Shown here in pieces: positions 5,270 through 5,405 of a stretch of DNA of 5,405 nt; the first letter of the stretch is position 1, and each line of letters starts with the position of its first letter. The DNA comes from Phycisphaerae bacterium. GTDB lineage: Bacteria > Planctomycetota > Phycisphaerae > UBA1845 > UTPLA1. The DNA is taken from NCBI GenBank assembly GCA_016935885.1, contig JAFGQA010000478.1, forward strand, positions 1-5,405, written 5' to 3'. The translations under genes were made by a program, and so were the position numbers. The notes under the pieces were generated by a model. The model made no database searches and was not told the origin of the DNA. It saw only the letters and a list, made by a program, of their open reading frames with translations.

Positions 5270-5405
5270 TTACTTTCTGTCCTCGTCGGGCAACTTGACG
5301 AATGCGATCTGCTTGTGCGGATAATCGAATATCACCTTGAACTTGGCGAGGAGACCAAGGCCGACGTGGCCTGCCCGGCGTTGACTGTTGTATGGTTCGT
5401 CATCG
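5270..5405 (-). CDS. retropepsin-like aspartyl protease, C-terminal fragment
   Basis: Reading the minus strand from the window edge gives 44 codons ending in TAA (plus-strand 5270-5272), too short to be obvious as an open frame because its start lies outside the window. The segment GHVGLGLLAKFKVIFDYP, then HKQIAFVKLPDEDRK, matches the typical end of bacterial single-domain aspartyl proteases (retropepsin fold; PF13650/PF13975-like). There a G-x-LG-x-x-LL-x-x-F motif forms the last helix and an F-x-V-x-FDYP-x-x-x-I-x-F hairpin follows. The catalytic D-T/S-G and any signal peptide would lie upstream, beyond 5405. Such proteins are often exported or periplasmic in bacteria. The call rests on this C-terminal pattern alone. 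Confidence 0.65.
   Translation of the reverse strand, partial: DDEPYNSQRRAGHVGLGLLAKFKVIFDYPHKQIAFVKLPDEDRK

Overview
This is a GC-rich bacterial chromosomal segment with strong purine-rich ribosome-binding sites, standard stop usage (TAG, TGA, TAA) and dense intergenic inverted repeats. No marker gene fixes the taxon. The RocA-type proline-catabolic dehydrogenase, the cysteine desulfurase-SelD fusion and the palindrome-rich spacers would fit a free-living planctomycete-like or delta-proteobacteria-like anaerobe, but that is only a guess.

Layout: (1) 1-240 is a leader with a small stem-loop and a plausible extended -10 promoter. (2) 241-1791 (+) is a complete L-glutamate gamma-semialdehyde (P5C) dehydrogenase. 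(3) 1792-1881 is a short spacer. It holds a very good Shine-Dalgarno and an ATG in frame with the next gene, but a single TGA closes that frame after seven codons. (4) 1882-4089 (+) is a two-domain fusion of a NifS/IscS-type cysteine desulfurase/selenocysteine lyase with a full-length selenide, water dikinase (SelD). (5) 4090-4388 is non-coding and packed with nested inverted repeats, including a 92-bp element with perfect 12-bp ends and a 19-bp hairpin. (6) 4389-5151 (+) is an FmdE-like gene whose lipoprotein signal lies in a different frame from its conserved body. One extra C in a CCC run at 4595-4597 would explain this. (7) 5152-5269 is a convergent spacer with an 11-bp inverted repeat and the second copy of a 33-bp direct repeat. 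(8) 5270-5405 (-) is the C-terminus of a retropepsin-like aspartyl protease that runs off the window.

Functionally, the best-defined unit is the selenium gene. The N-terminal PLP domain can release selenium or sulfur from selenocysteine or cysteine, and the C-terminal kinase domain makes selenophosphate, so the fusion could pass a toxic intermediate between active sites. No user of selenophosphate (SelA/SelB/tRNA-Sec, the selenouridine synthase, or a selenium-cofactor maturation gene) is visible here. The P5C dehydrogenase upstream is on the same strand and may be co-transcribed, but no biochemical link is evident.
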